Source: Luidia sarsii (Eukaryota > Echinodermata > Asteroidea > Paxillosida > Luidiidae). Taken from it: a stretch of DNA of 64,000 nt. Each line of letters opens with the position of its first letter. Position 1 is the stretch's first letter. A model generated the notes under the pieces. It was not told the DNA's origin. It searched no databases and saw only the letters and a program-made list of their open reading frames with translations. The DNA lies in NCBI GenBank assembly GCA_949987565.1, contig OX465102.1, positions 18,487,493-18,551,492 of the forward strand. Reading direction: 5' to 3'. The position numbers and the translations under genes are program-made. Shown here in pieces: positions 1 to 11,060 of this stretch.

Positions 1-185
1 AGCAGGACCGGTCGGATTAATTGCGGTGACACCATGTATAAAGTCTCTTAAAGGAAGAGGTGTGGTTCTGAAAAGAACCTGAATGGTAACTCGACGTTTC
101 GACCAGTATGCTCTGGCCGTCATCAGGAGAAATCTTGCTACATTGATTAACCCACCATGCAAAGCCTTAAGTCTTATTTATGAAT
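1..185 (-). repeat. R1 dispersed repeat, left-truncated by window edge
   Basis: This copy shares the tgacaccatgtataaagtctctt, ttctgaaaagaacc and ctcgacgtttcga blocks with 13320-13580, 31425-31580, 37125-37240 and 52214-52510. On the minus strand, positions 126-96 read CTGATGA, a 7 bp hairpin, then AAAC. No protein is encoded. The borders are uncertain because the copy may start outside the window. Confidence 0.7.
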
Positions 186-449
186 CCTTATTATGCGCTA
201 CGAATCCGCCACGAAAGATTCTTGTACATTCCTGATAGTGTATTTTAAATGTAATGTATATAGTTACAGCGCAGTTGGAGCATTTAGCTGTGACATTGCA
301 AGAAGACTGTTCAGACTGCATTTTGCACTCCCAGGTATATACAAGGAACTTTCATTCTCGCACGACATTCAGGCTCGCTCAGCCTCTCGCGTGTCAATGG
401 TTTTAGTGGCTTCATCGAGCAATTATACACTGTACAAACGGTGCTCACA

Positions 450-735
450 TCATGCACATGGATGAAGTATGTTGAGGCACATGGTGCACGATACATGCGC
501 ATCCATGAGGTGATGCTCACTTTCACTCCATGTGCTTGAGGTACAGTAAATAGGGAGATGTTCATGTACATGAAGCACTTCATGCACCTCATCCGACTTT
601 TGCTCAAGTGACTGCAATTTCCATGTGCTTGAGCTACAGTATTTCATGTGCATGAAGTACAGTAGGTACCTCAAGTGTTCATGATTCTGGGACAAATGTG
701 TGCCATTGCAGAAGTGCATGAGGTGCAGTTCGTTT
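450..735. repeat. Degenerate catg/tacagta repeat
   Basis: Variants of catgtgcttgag(g/c)tacagta recur at about 527, 622 and 647. Many partial catgcac and catgaagtac blocks lie between them. The two best copies are about 95 bp apart. It looks like an old, decayed tandem repeat; short frames on both strands here are not convincing genes. Confidence 0.45.
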
Positions 736-1797
736 TTACAGAGAAGGGACGGGTTCAATTGCTTCTGTCGTACCCATATCCCTGTCTAGTCATTTAGGTT
801 AAAACGCCAGAACGAAATGTGCAGTTAGGAACAAACGATATGCCTTTGACCTATGGCATTCGCATTTAGAGAGGTCAGGAGGTCACGCTGTACATAACCT
901 TGCTGCGTAACTCAGCCAGTCCTAATGCAAATGACATGCATTACCACATTTTCTTCAGCTTTCGGTGTCATTTTCGTATGTTTCCATTTATTCTGTCGTA
1001 TTTGGTTGTATTCCTCAATAACGTACTGTAAATATTTTCCGAGCTTATTTTTAAAATTGTGGACATGCTTTGGGCTACTTTACAACATGTACTTTAAAAC
1101 ACTTCCCCACGTAACCCACTGATTTGATGCGATGAGCTTTTGTTTAGTTTTTGTTGAACAAGGTAGTAGATTATCTTATATAAGTTTAATTAAAAAAGTT
1201 TTCGTGGAATGTAACCTTTTTTGAGCATTCAATCAACACGAAAACCTCGAGTAGTTCGGTATGAAATCTATAGGCCTAGCAGACAAAAATTAAGATTAGA
1301 AATGTATCATATTAGTTATTACCATTGTGGAGTGTTATTACGGAGGCTAAAATAAGACACCTTCAAAAATCCAGATTCCCTATAATTGGATTGTATATAA
1401 TTTTTCCTTTGATTGCAATCATAAGAAATAAAGCAAAATAGTGTTTAAAATACACATTGTCATGTCGTATACGGGGTTGTGTGCCTCAGTGGTAATTTTC
1501 TGCGGTCCAGTTAGTTTTTTCCGTCAATTACCAGGAAGTAAAGGATGCCGACATTATTTCATAAAAGCCCGCTTCGTAAAAAAAATCAATAAACCAGTTT
1601 ATTTTGCTGGTCTGTAATTGATATGAGTGCAACTACTTTCTAGGTGATAGCTTGTGTGCTTACCTTATGTAAATAGTGATCCACGGTAGCCGGTTTTCGT
1701 CAAATGGGTCGTCGCCTGAAGTCACCGACACGCGACGTTCATTGCACAATAGCATACATAGCAGCAGACTGTGTGCAGTGTGCGCGCTACGTGCATG
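736..1797. other. AT-rich upstream flank, nothing recognised
   Basis: This stretch has no exon with splice signals, no array and no known repeat that I can see. It lies upstream of the sodium channel gene and may hold its regulatory DNA. Confidence 0.4.
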
Positions 1798-1799
1798 GC

Positions 1800-1830
1800 A
1801 TATATAATAGTCCTCTCCTCAGTCACCAGA
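1800..1830 (+). promoter_or_regulatory. Possible TATA-type core promoter of the channel gene
   Basis: A tatataatag block at 1801-1810 is followed by a pyrimidine-rich stretch and tcagtcacc at 1819-1827, which resembles an initiator. It sits about 100 bp before the ATG at 1898. The spacing from the TATA-like block to the initiator-like block is a little short. No transcript evidence exists here, so this is a suggestion only. Confidence 0.3.
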
Positions 1831-1897
1831 CATTTGCGGGTGGGTAACAGAGAAGCCTTCGTCGAAATCTCTGGGTGATCGCGGGTGGGCAGCCAAG

Positions 1898-2169
1898 ATG
1901 GAGCCGTGGACAGTGAATGGCGATGAGGGTTACCAGGATAAGATGGACACCACGTCCGCTGTCAGCATTCCGAGTCGAATCACCATTCTGGATATGGAAG
2001 ACGACGGGATGACGAGAAAGAAAGGGTGGCTCGGAAACCTCTTCGGGAACGTCTGCAAGGGAAACGACAGTCAACGCACCTTCTCCGAGCGACTGCAAGA
2101 TTTCGGCAACGACACCACCTTTCACGGCCTTGGCCACGTGACAAACAGCAAGTACAACACCCTCAGAAG
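1898..2169 (+). CDS. Channel exon 1 (residues 1-90)
   Basis: The exon starts at ATG 1898 and ends AAG|GTAGGC, phase 2. It encodes the N-terminal cytosolic region. A Glu/Asp-rich stretch is followed by FGNDTTFHGLGHV, which holds the HG motif needed for gating across the DEG/ENaC family. The ATG is the first in the frame that keeps this region open. Confidence 0.88.
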
Positions 2170-5100
2170 GTAGGCTTTCTGGCAGACGTTTAAACAGAAA
2201 TAACGATTTCTGCTGCGTGACACCGCCAAAAATGCTTGACTGGACAAAATATTACTGGACCATGACTTGAACTCTGCTTTTCCGTACCAGCGATCTTACC
2301 CTCTGATACTATCGTATCAGAGGGCGGCCTTCCCAAAATAATAGTCAACTAATCTTTTCCGGACTGGGGTTCCTCAGTCTGGATTATTGTACCATCAACT
2401 GCCGTATATACACGACGGCACCGCTGGCTTCCCACTCAGTTTTTCCTTTTTCTCATTTGAATTTGAAAACAAAATTGCAAATATAATTCCCCTTTTTCAA
2501 TAAAATTCAGCGGCTTGTAATTTCAACAACGAAAATCGAAGAATGTCGTAGAAAACGAATTGATGTATTCGAATCCACCGGTACATTATAAACTGCATAA
2601 TACAGAAATGATAGGACGAAAGGGTTCAAAATGTTGTTAAAAATGATGCAATATCCTGGAGTGAAAATATACAAATTCAGGATGCTGGAGACATTCAACC
2701 TTGAACGAGATTGGTCTTCAAGATTGGTCGAGACATTCCTGAATGTCAGAGCTTCGGAGTAGTTTGCATGTAGGGCACAAGAGCTGGGGGTCAACCAAAT
2801 TGAGAGGTTCCAAATTAATTTCAAACAAATAATGCATTAGATTAAATTACCCACTCAGACCGGTATGCTGCGCTAGCAAATTAATGGGTTTGTTTACTCC
2901 TAATGTTTGTCTAAGGGAGCACTCTGAACAGATTGATGCTGCTTTATCAAGGATAAATACTGTCTGTAATTGAAGGCGTCTTGACCGTGTAATTAGTTGC
3001 CTAGCAATGATGCGATGCACAACACTCTCTTGGCAATTAAAATGATAATGGTTGGCATTTTGACATAAAGAAATACCGTAGCGGGCGGCGTATTTGTTTT
3101 TACACCGCGGTCATGGGTTTTTCAGTGACAGTGCAAATTCGCGCTTGAAAAGAGACTAGCCCTGCGTTACAAGATCAGCCAGTGCAGCTGGACATTATCA
3201 ACAGCAGCTACAGTGCAATTAACCAGATATCTGGTTTGTGTCAAACTACAGCCACAACCAGTCACATTCCGCCCCTCCACAAGAAATCCCAAGTGGCTGA
3301 CCTCGTAACTCAGCTCTGCATGTGGTCTCTTTTCAAGCTCGGATTTGCACGAATACAGTGAAAAACCCATGGCTGCGGTGTAAAAAATACGCTAGCGGGC
3401 GTTTTTCCTCACTATCCTGGTAACAGTTTAAACAAAGTAATGTAGAATCGGGTAAACTATAAGAATCGCCCTAAGTATCGAGTATCAAGCGAACGAAGCA
3501 TCGAGCGAACGAAGTATCGAGCAAACGAATTATCAAACTAACGAAGTATCGAGCAAACGAATTATCAAACGAACGGACTATTTAACTAGAAAAGTAATAG
3601 ACCGAAGTATCGATCGAACGAAGTATAAATCGAACGAAGTATCAATCAAACGAAGTATAAATCGAACGAAGTATCGATCGAACGAAGTATCGATCGAACG
3701 AAGTATCGATCGAACGAAGTATCGATCGAACGAAGTACCGATCGAACGAAGTATCGATCGAACGAAGTATCGATCGAGCGAAGTATCGATCGAACGAAGC
3801 ATCGAGCGAATGAAGTATCGAACGAATGCAATATCGAACTAGAGAAGTAATCCAATGAAGTATCAAACGACCGAAGTATCAAACGAAATATCGCACGGCC
3901 GAAAAAGCGAACAAACAACCGAACGGACGGAAGAATATGAATATCATTCTTCCTCAGCTCATTCTAATCAATACCTGTTTTCCTTTTCCCTACAGATTGA
4001 TATGGCTTGTGATTGTGCTGGGGATGTCGCTTTATCTCGTTCGTGATATCGTCATTTTTATGATCGCGTATTTCTCCTACCCAAGTACCAGTTCCATCTC
4101 GATCAATTACGTGCAAAACATCACCTTTCCTGCAGTCACTCTCTGCAACTTCAACAATTACAAAGTATCGGCTCTCTCCCCGGAAATGTTGGAGGTGATG
4201 TCCAAGGTGTACGGACCTGACGGAGGGTATGACGACATCGATTTCGATCGGTTAGAGGCAGAACCTGCCCCTGATAATGTGCATGCAATGTTTGTCCGTT
4301 TGTCGCACCAACTAGACGTCATGCTGGACAAGTGCACGTGGAATGGTGTGGACATGTGCTCGGCGAAAAACTTCAGCCGTCGGTTCACGGACCATGGAAT
4401 ATGCTTCACATTCAACGAGCCGCAGGATTCCTCGCAAGTCCTTCAAGTCCGCAATGCCGGCAGCAACAACGGACTCTACCTGCGACTCTTCGCTGAAAAC
4501 GACGAATACTCATTCGGGGAGAGCACCGCAGCAGGATTCAGGGTAAGTACAATGACAGTATACAGTCTTGTGCCTCTCCTGGTTCTAGGAGTTTATTTTT
4601 GATCTAGGTCCTAGTCCTTGTCACCCTGCCTTTGAGAACGGTCCTGGTAGGATCACTAACGTCAGGACCACTAAATTTTGAGATTTGCATTTTGGTCAGC
4701 AAGCAGTTTGCAACATTTTTGTATATCACGAATAGAATGTTTCAATTAGGGCTTGCCCTACTCGAAGTTTATAAGCAACGAGTGCTCAGTGCTTTGTCCG
4801 ATTGCCTGAATAGGACAAACAATGACAGCGCAACAGGGATTCAAACATATGCTTTCTATAGTGTAGACGTCCTCACCTCTTGAACATCGAGCCGGTCGAG
4901 GTCGTCCGGTGGACTTGAATCTGTATAGCGGTGGGCACCGCGATGCATCATTATTTATGTGAACATAATTATGTCCGAGCATGCAGTGCTCACTTTACGT
5001 CGAAATGCATGGATATAATCATGGTCTATAAAACGGCAAACAGTACTTGCGATGATAATTTCCAAAGTTTGAACAACTTCCCCGACTCTGACTCCACCCA

Positions 5101-8100
5101 AGATGACATGATTGCATTTGTACCCCCTGAATGTCTTGTTCTTATTGTTCTGAAGATATTACTCCATCCACAAGGAGTGGCCCCATTGGTGAAGGAACTT
5201 GGTTTTTCGGTGTCAACTGGTTTTGAAACTTCAATTGCTGTCAGACAAAATATTGTAAGTAAGAGCGCCACGTTGCTTCAACAACATGCGCAGATAGGCC
5301 AAACGAAGTCCATTGTATAGATTTTTTTTTAACTCAATGAAGATATTTTATCATTACACGAACTTGCCTTATTCTTCAGCATTTTAATGGGATTCTCGTA
5401 AAAAAAACCACCTTTTTTTCCTCCATCAGGTGAAAAGTTTGCCGGCTCCTTACACGTCTAATTGCACCAACACTAAGCTGCGCCACTTCGATGTTTACAC
5501 GGTTCCTACGTGCAGATACGAGTGCAAAATAGATTATGTTATAGAGAAATGTGGTTGTTCTGACTTTAGGTGGCCTGGTAAGATTAGACAGATTTGTTTC
5601 CTTACACATAAAAAGAGAAAGAGAAAGTGAAAGAGAAAGAGAAAGAGAAAGAGAAAGAGAAAGAGAAGGTGGGATATAGGAAAAGAGAGAGAGGGAAATG
5701 TTCTGACTTTAGGTGACCTGGGATGTATTTCATAAAGCCTTACGATGCATCGTAAGTCAAATTACGATGGATAACTCATCGTTTGTAGTGGTGCACCGTC
5801 TCACCGTCTCATCGTCTTGCGATTGATCGTAAGTTACGATTGGTTTGATGAAATCAATTAAACAGATTTATTTCCTTACAGAGAGAAAGAGAAGACATCT
5901 AATTTGAAAATGGGTACTTTGTGATTTCAAACCATTCATTGGGTGTTTATTCATTTGCAGTTTTGACAAGGGTCTGCAGTCCGAGGGAATACGTGACGTG
6001 TTTACTGCACCATCAAGGTATATCTTACTGATCTGCATACTAGTCATGACAAGTTGGGGGTATTGCAGGCTCGGAATACTGCCCGTTTACTCTGAAATAA
6101 AGACGCGTGGTCATGCTGTCAATAACTCTAAATAATTTGACAGGTCCGCCCTCTCCACTCACTGACCTTGATAACCCTGACCTGGTGACCTCGCCAACTG
6201 CCAGTTCTGATGATGATTTGAATGTGGTTTAATTACGAGACAATATTAATTGACCTTTAACCCACTTTCATTACAATTGACTGCTTTTGACATTTATAAT
6301 GCTATGGACGTTGCTTATTTTGTATAACATAGATCGATGACGTAAGAACGATATCTTCGGTTGGTGAAACGAATTAACGTTAAAAAAATAATGAAATCAG
6401 CACTAGTGTGCGTCCTGGTGCCAATATCATCGGTTATTTGCAATAGACCCAATTCCGTGACGTCATCATACCACCATTTTAGTTGTAAAACGATACAATA
6501 GGAAACAATGGCTATAGGGGCGCCCTTCATAAATTACGTCATCAGAAGGTCATCTTTTAGGTCATCTGGCTGAAGGTCATCTTTTAGGTCATCTGGCTGA
6601 AGGTCATCTTTTAGGTCATCAACGTGCCAACCATTCTCTCTCGTAAGAATTTACATATTTTGTAAGAATTCATATATTCACGCACATTAATTCATGTATA
6701 TAGTTGGTATCACCGTATAGGCTATAGCGCACTCAGCACGACCTAATGGTAGCTGTGTCTTTGAATAAATGTGAAAGCTTGTGTTTTGAACTTTTTCAGC
6801 CGAGTATAAGAGATCTAACGTTCCGTGTGCTTGTCCGGTTGCGTGCGATACCAGGACTTATGAGCATCGCATATCAACAGCCTACTGGCCCTCCACACAC
6901 ATTACCGACTTCTTGTCCACCAACTACAACCTGACTGAGCAGTTTATCAGGTAAAGCTGACATTGTATACCGCAATATAACTTGAAAGCAAACCGACTAA
7001 GAACCCTTTAATAGGGTCAGGCCCCTTACAATTTGTGAAAAAATAGCCAAGACTGTATGTGCTTTCATCAAATTCCATCAACCCATCGTAGTGCATGATC
7101 GTACCTTAAAACCAATCGAAAGACAACGAGCGATGCACAGAAATCATACGGCCTATTAAATCTTACGATGGTTTATCCATTGCAAGTTGAGTTACGATGC
7201 ATCGTAAAGTTTTGTGAAATTCAAACCCGGACCCGAATTCTCTTGCAAAACGTTCTCTTGCAAAACCAGAGTTCCTGAGTTCAAGTCCGAGTCCTGTCTA
7301 TGACCAGGGATTTGACCGTGTTGTATTGTGGTGTGTAATATTTTACTACCATCTCAACAAACAAAAAAACATGGGTTGAGGTCGTTGTGGAAATATACAG
7401 CAGTCCATAGTGGGATGTGTGACTGGCGCCCACCTACACATCTATATAGGAAACATACAGGAGTTGACTGTTTGGGAAGGTCACAGGACTGGATAGCTCA
7501 GGTGGTTAAAGCGCTGATACGTTAAGCCTCTGCATGAGTCCCGCTAAAGTTTTTAATTTGTTTAAAGCAATATCAACAAAATGTGCACACTGTGCATTGA
7601 TTATGTGAAATAAACAAATCATTAAAGCAGTTTGGATGTACTCTAAAATGCATTTCAAAAAAAGGTGCCAAAGATTGAAGGTACAGCGACATTGGACGCA
7701 TTGTATTGGCGAACGGTCAGTAAGTAGGACGATACAATCATCCCATTTATCCATAGCAGCAAGTCCATAGCGTTTGTCTGTTGACTTTTTGTGCATCGTT
7801 TCCTCAGGAGGAACTACCTGGACGTGTACATCTACTTCGAAGAGTTAATGTACATGGAGATTGAGCAAGTTGGGAAATACGACGTTGCGGCCATACAAAG
7901 TAAGTAATGACCACTAATAGTGCCAAATTGTGACATCACACGTTCACTTTCTTCTTTCCGTTCCCTGTAAGAAGGAGTCGAGCATTGCGCATGCAACACC
8001 ACTCTGGACTGTGTACTGTTTATTCCTTCGGCTATACATGGAGGCGCCACTTTTGACTGACGAGCGATAATTAAGGGCTCGACGTCAATGGATGGACTGT

Positions 8101-9598
8101 ACATTTTGAGCATAAAAATGACTTGGTAAGGTTTTCATGCCAGGACTTCTTGTGAATATTTTTTCCCTATACTGAGGCACAAAAATCAATTCTCAGGTGG
8201 CTCTTAATGGATCGAACTGCATGCCATTGTAAATCCAACACAATAATGGTAGCAAAACTCGCATGCCTTACAGATTAGATACCAGTGATGTAGAGCGCAT
8301 AGTGTAGGCCTACTCATGGTATAGCTCTATGAAATTGGTACCCAGTCACTCGAACTCTGTTTGCCATCTTGATTTGAGCTCAGAATACATTGTTCAAGTG
8401 TGTGATATATGTGTATTGGTGGTCCTGAATTTTCTTTGAAATCGGATCCGTATTTTGAAAAATGGCAAAGAAAACATTGACTGGACCGGGACTTAAACCC
8501 AAGCCCTCTGGTTTTGTGCACAGAGCTCTTACCAACCCCCCATGTGAGCTATCAAGACCTTAGATGACGTGCCCCCCCCCCCGAGTAGCCAAGTAATTTG
8601 TGCTGGATGGAGCGCCAGTCAAAAGTATAATTATTATACCCATTGACTATCGTTAAAATATGCCTATATCTCCAGGGATAACTCCCCCAGTTTTCATTCA
8701 GATGCAAACAACCAACAGCAGTTCGGGGATCACGCGAAGTTATTGCAGTTTTTAAATTTAAGTCAAACAAACATAGGGAAAACTGACTGGGAATTTCTCA
8801 GTCAGTTTTTTCATTTATTTTGTTTGAATTTTCTTATGTTCTTATCATATTTGACGGAGAGCCTCGGCATGGTTATATTCAACTCGTTATCAACTCACCT
8901 TCGCTCATAACCTGCAACAGACCATGCATGCGGACGATGTTCATTAACCATACATGTATGGTCAATATACCCTACATAATCATCAAATAGGTACTGCTTT
9001 ATGCACGGTGCGTGGTAAGGACCCGGTAGCATATAAAGGATGACTACAGCATGCGCAATGGGTGTGAACATGGGTGTCACTTAATTACTTTGACATTGCA
9101 TTTAACACCCTTCTCCTTCTGTATCATCAATGATGATTTGAACCATTATTACTCGTTCTGCTGCCGTCCTTTTGTATGGCACGTTGAGGTGTAAATGTTT
9201 ATAAAACCTACTACATGCGTACGTACGCACTAACCGTACAGGATTAAGATTTTAATTACAAAATGACGGGCAGACGTAATGGTGTGCTTTCAAGTATACT
9301 ATTTGCTTTCAGGATCATTGTAAAGAACTACTTGTCAATGTGCTGAATGCAAACCTATGCTTCATTCATTGGTCCACGCAGACCATTGGGACTTTCTTTG
9401 GAAGTGCCCGGCGGTCTGTTTAAAACCTGACTCTGGTCACATTGCATGGGCTACTGTTCACTAGTTCGTGTTTTGCATTCTGATGCAGGTACCGTGGGAG
9501 GCTACATGGGCCTCCTGTGTGGCATGAGTCTTATCACTCTTTTTGAGTGGGCGGATTTCCTTCTCATCTCACTCATTGCCAAGTGCCGCTCAGGCTGA
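1898..9598 (+). CDS. DEG/ENaC family (acid-sensing-type) sodium channel, complete 8-exon gene
   Basis: The gene encodes a trimeric, amiloride-sensitive-type cation channel subunit of the plasma membrane. Coding exons are 1898-2169, 3996-4542, 5156-5254, 5430-5577, 5961-6017, 6800-6950, 7808-7899 and 9489-9598; joined they give 491 codons plus TGA, in phase at every junction. The product has a cytosolic N-terminus with the gating motif HG at residues 76-77, TM1 at about 92-113, and a large cysteine-rich ectodomain with FPAVTLCNFN after TM1 and the PCACPVAC and AYWPS blocks. TM2 at about 459-485 carries the GxS selectivity filter (G467-M468-S469). The cytosolic tail after TM2 is very short, about 6-10 residues. 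The length fits ASIC/FaNaC/degenerin relatives (roughly 450-600). The ligand, such as acid, peptide or mechanical force, cannot be told from sequence. The assignment to family is firm, to subfamily only probable. Confidence 0.93.
2225..2450 (-). mobile_element. SINE1 copy in channel intron 1
   Basis: On the minus strand it reads a body with acggcag and ggaaggcc, then a tRNA-like end with gtaagatcgctgg and agttcaagtcatggtcc (B-box-like). The tRNA-like part also contains a perfect 11 bp inverted repeat at 2299-2324 (ccctctgatac / gtatcagaggg). Confidence 0.65.
3084..3400. mobile_element. Foldback MITE of about 315 bp in channel intron 1
   Basis: The arms at about 3084-3170 and 3305-3400 are inverted copies. 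They share gcgtattt, tacaccgc, catgggtttttca and gcttgaaaagagac in mirrored order. No transposase is encoded. Confidence 0.75.
3478..3860. repeat. 16 bp minisatellite (cgaacgaagtatcgat)n
   Basis: About 20 head-to-tail copies of a 16 bp unit lie just upstream of channel exon 2. Copies are most alike at 3660-3800 and decay at both ends (atcaaacgaacg variants). Because 16 is not a multiple of 3, the unit passes through all frames; the repetitive minus-strand frames here are not genes. Confidence 0.92.
3996..4542 (+). CDS. Channel exon 2 (TM1 and proximal ectodomain)
   Basis: The acceptor is ccctacag|A and the donor AGG|GTAAGT. The split codon rejoins exon 1 as Arg. The exon encodes RLIWLVIVLG (TM1), then ISINYVQNITFPAVTLCNFN, the family hallmark just outside TM1, and later DKCTWNG, CSAKNF and GICFTFN with conserved ectodomain cysteines. 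It ends in AAGFR, where the family continues into a hydrophobic strand. Confidence 0.92.
4626..4735 (+). repeat. R2 solo arm
   Basis: The order is gcctttgagaacggtcctgg, aacgtcagga, ctaaattttgagatttgc and agcagtttgcaacattttt. It matches many other copies in the window. Confidence 0.75.
4736..4890 (-). mobile_element. SINE2 copy
   Basis: It shares gccctactcga, a hairpin-like ttgcctgaataggacaa, gggattcaaac and gtgtagacgtc with copies at 10435, 16862 and 44028. The B-box-like part reads on the minus strand. Confidence 0.5.
5156..5254 (+). CDS. Channel exon 3 (residues 274-306)
   Basis: Borders are ctgaag|ATA and ATT|GTAAGT, phase 0 on both sides. It encodes ILLHPQGVAPLVKELGFSVS then TGFETSIAVRQNI. 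This corresponds to the LxHxQxxxPxxxxxGFxVxxGFxT segment found in ASIC-type channels. Confidence 0.9.
5430..5577 (+). CDS. Channel exon 4 (residues 307-355)
   Basis: The acceptor is ctccatcag|GTG and the donor CCTG|GTAAGA (phase 1). It encodes KSLPAPYTSNC and PTCRYECKIDYVIEKCGCSD, a dense run of ectodomain cysteines typical of the thumb/palm region. A candidate N-glycosylation site (NCT) is present. Confidence 0.9.
5613..5670 (+). repeat. (gaaaga)n microsatellite
   Basis: About nine gaaaga units lie just after channel exon 4. The same purine-rich type reappears at 5881. Confidence 0.9.
5725..5865. mobile_element. R3 MITE-like element
   Basis: It begins with ttcataaagccttacgatgc and carries the palindrome ttacgatgcatcgtaa, followed by a mirrored cgattgatcgtaag block. 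Related copies lie at 7060-7225 and 59010-59170. Confidence 0.6.
5961..6017 (+). CDS. Channel exon 5, 57 bp microexon (residues 356-374)
   Basis: Borders are catttgcag|TTT and TCAAG|GTATAT, phase 1 on both sides. It encodes VLTRVCSPREYVTCLLHHQ, the CxPxxYxxC block of the family. It is too short to find by reading frame alone; the phase match to exons 4 and 6 supports it. Confidence 0.85.
6540..6622 (+). repeat. 27 bp tandem repeat, three copies
   Basis: Three near-identical copies of aaggtcatcttttaggtcat plus ctggctg lie in channel intron 5. Confidence 0.9.
6800..6950 (+). CDS. Channel exon 6 (residues 375-424)
   Basis: Borders are ctttttcag|CCG and ATCAG|GTAAAG. In the correct frame it reads EYKRSNVPCACPVACDTRTY, then HRISTAYWPS. 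These are the CxCPxxC and SxAxWP signatures close to TM2 in DEG/ENaC channels. A candidate glycosylation site NLT follows. A longer frame starting at 6746 over the same DNA is a shadow. Confidence 0.92.
7060..7225. mobile_element. R3 MITE-like element
   Basis: The element ends with ttacgatgcatcgtaaagtt and has internal gagcgatgcacagaaatcat, matching 59050-59165. It lies in channel intron 6. Confidence 0.65.
7385..7556 (+). mobile_element. SINE1 copy (tRNA-like 3' module)
   Basis: The body ends gactgtttgggaaggtcac, then actggatagctcaggtggtt (A-box-like) and a decayed B box (atgagtcccgc). It lies in channel intron 6. Confidence 0.7.
7808..7899 (+). CDS. Channel exon 7 (residues 425-455)
   Basis: Borders are tttcctcag|GAGG and ACAAA|GTAAGT. 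It encodes RNYLDVYIYFEELMYMEIEQ then VGKYDVAAIQ. This matches the NxxxxxIYFxxLxxxxxxQ stretch that leads into TM2. Confidence 0.9.
8455..8800 (-). mobile_element. SINE1, near full-length copy
   Basis: Read on the minus strand: body with ttcggggatcac mirrored, agatatacggcag-like and cgccagtc blocks, then gatagctcacatggggg (A box), gtttaagtcccggtcc (B box) and ttttctttgcc. It is one of the most complete copies and lies in channel intron 7. Confidence 0.75.
9489..9598 (+). CDS. Channel exon 8 (TM2, filter and stop)
   Basis: The acceptor is ctgatgcag|GT and the split codon gives Ser456. It reads STVGGYMGLLCGMSLITLFE then WADFLLISLIAKCRSG and TGA at 9596-9598. GGxMGL just before the filter and the Gly-Met-Ser filter identify TM2. 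The filter usually reads Gly-Ala-Ser in ASICs, so Met at the middle position is notable. The C-tail is very short. Confidence 0.93.
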
Positions 9599-10434
9599 CG
9601 TTCGGTAAGTGGCGTCAACAAAGGAGTGGTGCGTTCGAGTACCTCTCTCGTATCCATAAACGAACGATCTTTGGTTGACTCAATCATGGAGGAAGAAAAC
9701 CTTTCTCCATGACTCAATATTCGTCCAACCAGTTCAAGTTCAAGAGGGCTTGATTTACATGACGATGCTGCATAATTTAAATCACACAGACATCATTCAG
9801 ACCATTTACATTTTTTTACGATAAGAGAAAGTTACGTTCCTCAATCGCTTTCATTTTCTCTTGTTATTTTTCATCGCCCAATACTGCTTTTTGCAACGTC
9901 GGACATGTTTAAAAAGAAAATTGACCCGATTTCTTGAAACAATGGTTTGTACATCATAGATAAATAGGACACACTCGAATTATCATTGGGGAGTATTCTA
10001 GCGCACTCGATGTGAGAGACACACTTAATGAGTGGCGTCGTTAGTGCTTACCAATTCATTCATGTCATGGATTTTATGGTGTGTCGAGGTTTAGCGGATC
10101 GCAATATTTTTTATCCTTTATTAAATAAATGCAGTCTACAAAGTATAGATATATTAGCAAAGGTACTCACCATAGAATGACGACCAATTTCAAAATAATG
10201 TGTATTTACAAAAATAGTGACGTATAATTTCGGATGTGTATGTAAAGAATTTCCCTGAGAAAATTCTGCTATAATGAAACTTTAGAAGATAATAGTATGC
10301 AAATGAAACAATAAGATAGCCATATTTATTTATTATTTCCAGTATATATAAGTGTATTGCTAAGACTGTAATAATAATGGTGAAAGGAATACCGAATTAA
10401 GTCAATATCCGGCATTTTTTAGTGAGAAATATGA
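9599..10434 (+). other. 3' flank of channel gene with weak poly(A) signal candidate
   Basis: AT-rich DNA. An AATAAA at 10124-10129 lies about 530 bp after the stop and could end the transcript; nothing else supports it. No exon or named repeat was recognised. Confidence 0.3.
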
Positions 10435-10550
10435 AATTCAATGAGGTTTTGCCCCTGCTCGACGCGATAAACACTGAATGCCCAGTGATTTGCCCGATGC
10501 CTGATGAAAAACATTCAGGCAGCTCGGGCGGGATTAGTATTTGACCTCTT
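10435..10550 (-). mobile_element. SINE2 copy
   Basis: It shares ctgctcgacgcgataaacac, gatttgcccgatgcctgatg and gcagctcgggcgggatt with 16862-16998 and 44028-44115. The last block is the reverse of a tRNA B-box arm. Confidence 0.65.
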
Positions 10551-11060
10551 TGGTAATGGCGGATGCGCGTCCATGTCGGCACACGTTCGTACCGCGCGTT
10601 GATATGGGAGTGCGCAGCTCTATGACAAAGTTAGCCACATCTTGTTGTTGTATAAATTGCATAAATACGGTATTTCTTGGTCAGTTTTATCATGTTTAAT
10701 TCCTATCTCAGCAATAGATCACAAAATAGTAATATTTCTAGGCCATCATTCAGAGATGTTAGATGTGTAATCAGGTGTTCCACAAGGGTCTGTTATTGGA
10801 CCCTACTTTTCAATGTGTTTGAGTTTGTGTACCATTTTATGTACAATCTAGTCTCACACAATATGCGGATGACTGTTCTAGACCCATTACGTGTGACGCC
10901 AACACTGTATTTCTGCAAAGTGTCAATTTAATTAACTGTTGTAACATTAATCTCCTGTCACTTAATGCTAAGAAATGTAAGCTTATGACAATAACTCGTA
11001 TAGCAGACATCCTCCTAGCCTCATTTATACCATAGACTCAAATGCCCGTAATATAGTTAA

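Noticed and set aside
3578..3918. Three minus-strand frames with Ser-Ile-Asp/Phe-Asp-Arg-Tyr repeats
   Set aside because: They are translations of the 16 bp minisatellite in channel intron 1.
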